A stretch of DNA of 13,331 nucleotides. Source: Lachnospiraceae bacterium UBA7012 (lineage in GTDB: Bacteria > Bacillota > Clostridia > Lachnospirales > Lachnospiraceae). A program made the translations under genes and the position numbers. Location of the stretch: contig DJXE01000148.1 in assembly GCA_002449595.1 (NCBI GenBank), positions 1,557 to 14,887 on the forward strand, in the 5' to 3' direction. Under the pieces are notes generated by a model. The model made no database searches. It saw only the letters and a program-made list of their open reading frames with translations, and was not told the origin of the DNA. Position 1 is the stretch's first letter. Every line of letters begins with the position of its first letter. Of the stretch, positions 13,152 to 13,331 are shown piece after piece.

Positions 13152-13331
13152 TTAATACTGTTCCTTATTCCCTAGTTCCTGGATCTCGTTGTTCAGCTGC
13201 AGCATCTTGGCGTCCAGCGCGGACACCATCTTCGCGCAGTCAAGCAGTTCCTGCGTGATCGACTCCGGCACTTCCCCCTCGAACTTGTACTGGATCTTGT
13301 GCTCCAGGCTCGCCCAGAAGTCCATGGCGAT
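13152..13331 (-). CDS. Small alarmone synthetase (RelQ/YjbM-like), C-terminal fragment (5' end outside window)
   Basis: The minus-strand frame is open from the window edge to a TAA at 13154-13152 and gives the last 59 residues. It begins IAMDFWASLEHKIQYKFEGE, and the Met-Asp-Phe-Trp-Ala-Ser-Leu-Glu-His stretch marks the end of the RelA/SpoT synthetase domain. The charged C-terminal helices that follow (LLDCAKMVSALDAKMLQLNN) match the tail of short (p)ppGpp synthetases. There are no TGS or ACT domains, so a full-length Rel enzyme is excluded. These enzymes make (p)ppGpp or related alarmones from ATP and GTP or GDP. The catalytic part is off the window. No terminator is seen between this stop and the next promoter, so readthrough into the coiled-coil and M23 genes is possible. 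Confidence 0.85.
   Translation of the reverse strand: MAMDFWASLEHKIQYKFEGEVPESITQELLDCAKMVSALDAKMLQLNNEIQELGNKEQY

Overview
This window looks like chromosomal DNA of a GC-rich Firmicute, most likely a clostridium of the Lachnospiraceae type. The reasons are the gene families (a RelQ-like alarmone synthetase, a LysM/G5/M23 cell-wall peptidase, an IS1182-type transposase), strong GGAGG-type ribosome binding sites, sigma-A-like promoters, and the clostridial style of the HPr and Enzyme I sequences. The genus cannot be named from the sequence. Coding regions are GC-rich. AT-rich stretches mark the IS edge (about 230-460) and two control regions (about 8250-8345 and 13105-13140).

Layout. (1) 1-240: the 3' end of an IS1182-like transposase on the + strand, followed by two terminators that face each other (348-428). 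(2) 465-1772, minus strand: murA, with its own promoter and, directly upstream of the -35, a perfect match to the Gram-positive LexA/SOS box. (3) 1910-8192, minus strand: a sugar-phosphotransferase gene block that reads scrA (sucrose EIIBCA), ptsH (HPr), ptsI (Enzyme I), an acylphosphatase gene, then an amylosucrase-like GH13 gene. (4) 8193-8414: a divergent control region with interlocked promoters. (5) 8415-10659, plus strand: scrB (GH32 sucrose-6-phosphate hydrolase) and a HAD-IIB phosphatase, ended by a strong terminator that can work in both directions. (6) 10744-13331, minus strand: the end of a small alarmone synthetase gene, then a membrane-anchored heptad-repeat protein and a LysM-G5-M23 peptidase. 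The last two follow an extended -10 promoter overlapped by a perfect 24-bp palindrome.

How it works together. Sucrose would enter through EIIBCA as sucrose-6-phosphate, using phosphate passed from PEP by the EI and HPr made in the same block. ScrB would split it into glucose-6-phosphate and fructose. The amylosucrase-like enzyme would use unphosphorylated sucrose to build an alpha-glucan. This makes the linked HAD-IIB phosphatase interesting, because its superfamily branch includes sucrose-phosphate phosphatases. No sugar regulator gene is in the window.

The points most worth a second look are the SOS-like box at murA, the uninterrupted VQDVQAG-type coiled coil paired with a wall peptidase under a palindromic operator, the HPr that lacks the regulatory Ser46, and the pairing of a PTS sucrose route with an amylosucrase. 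No RNA genes, CRISPR arrays or prophage genes were seen.
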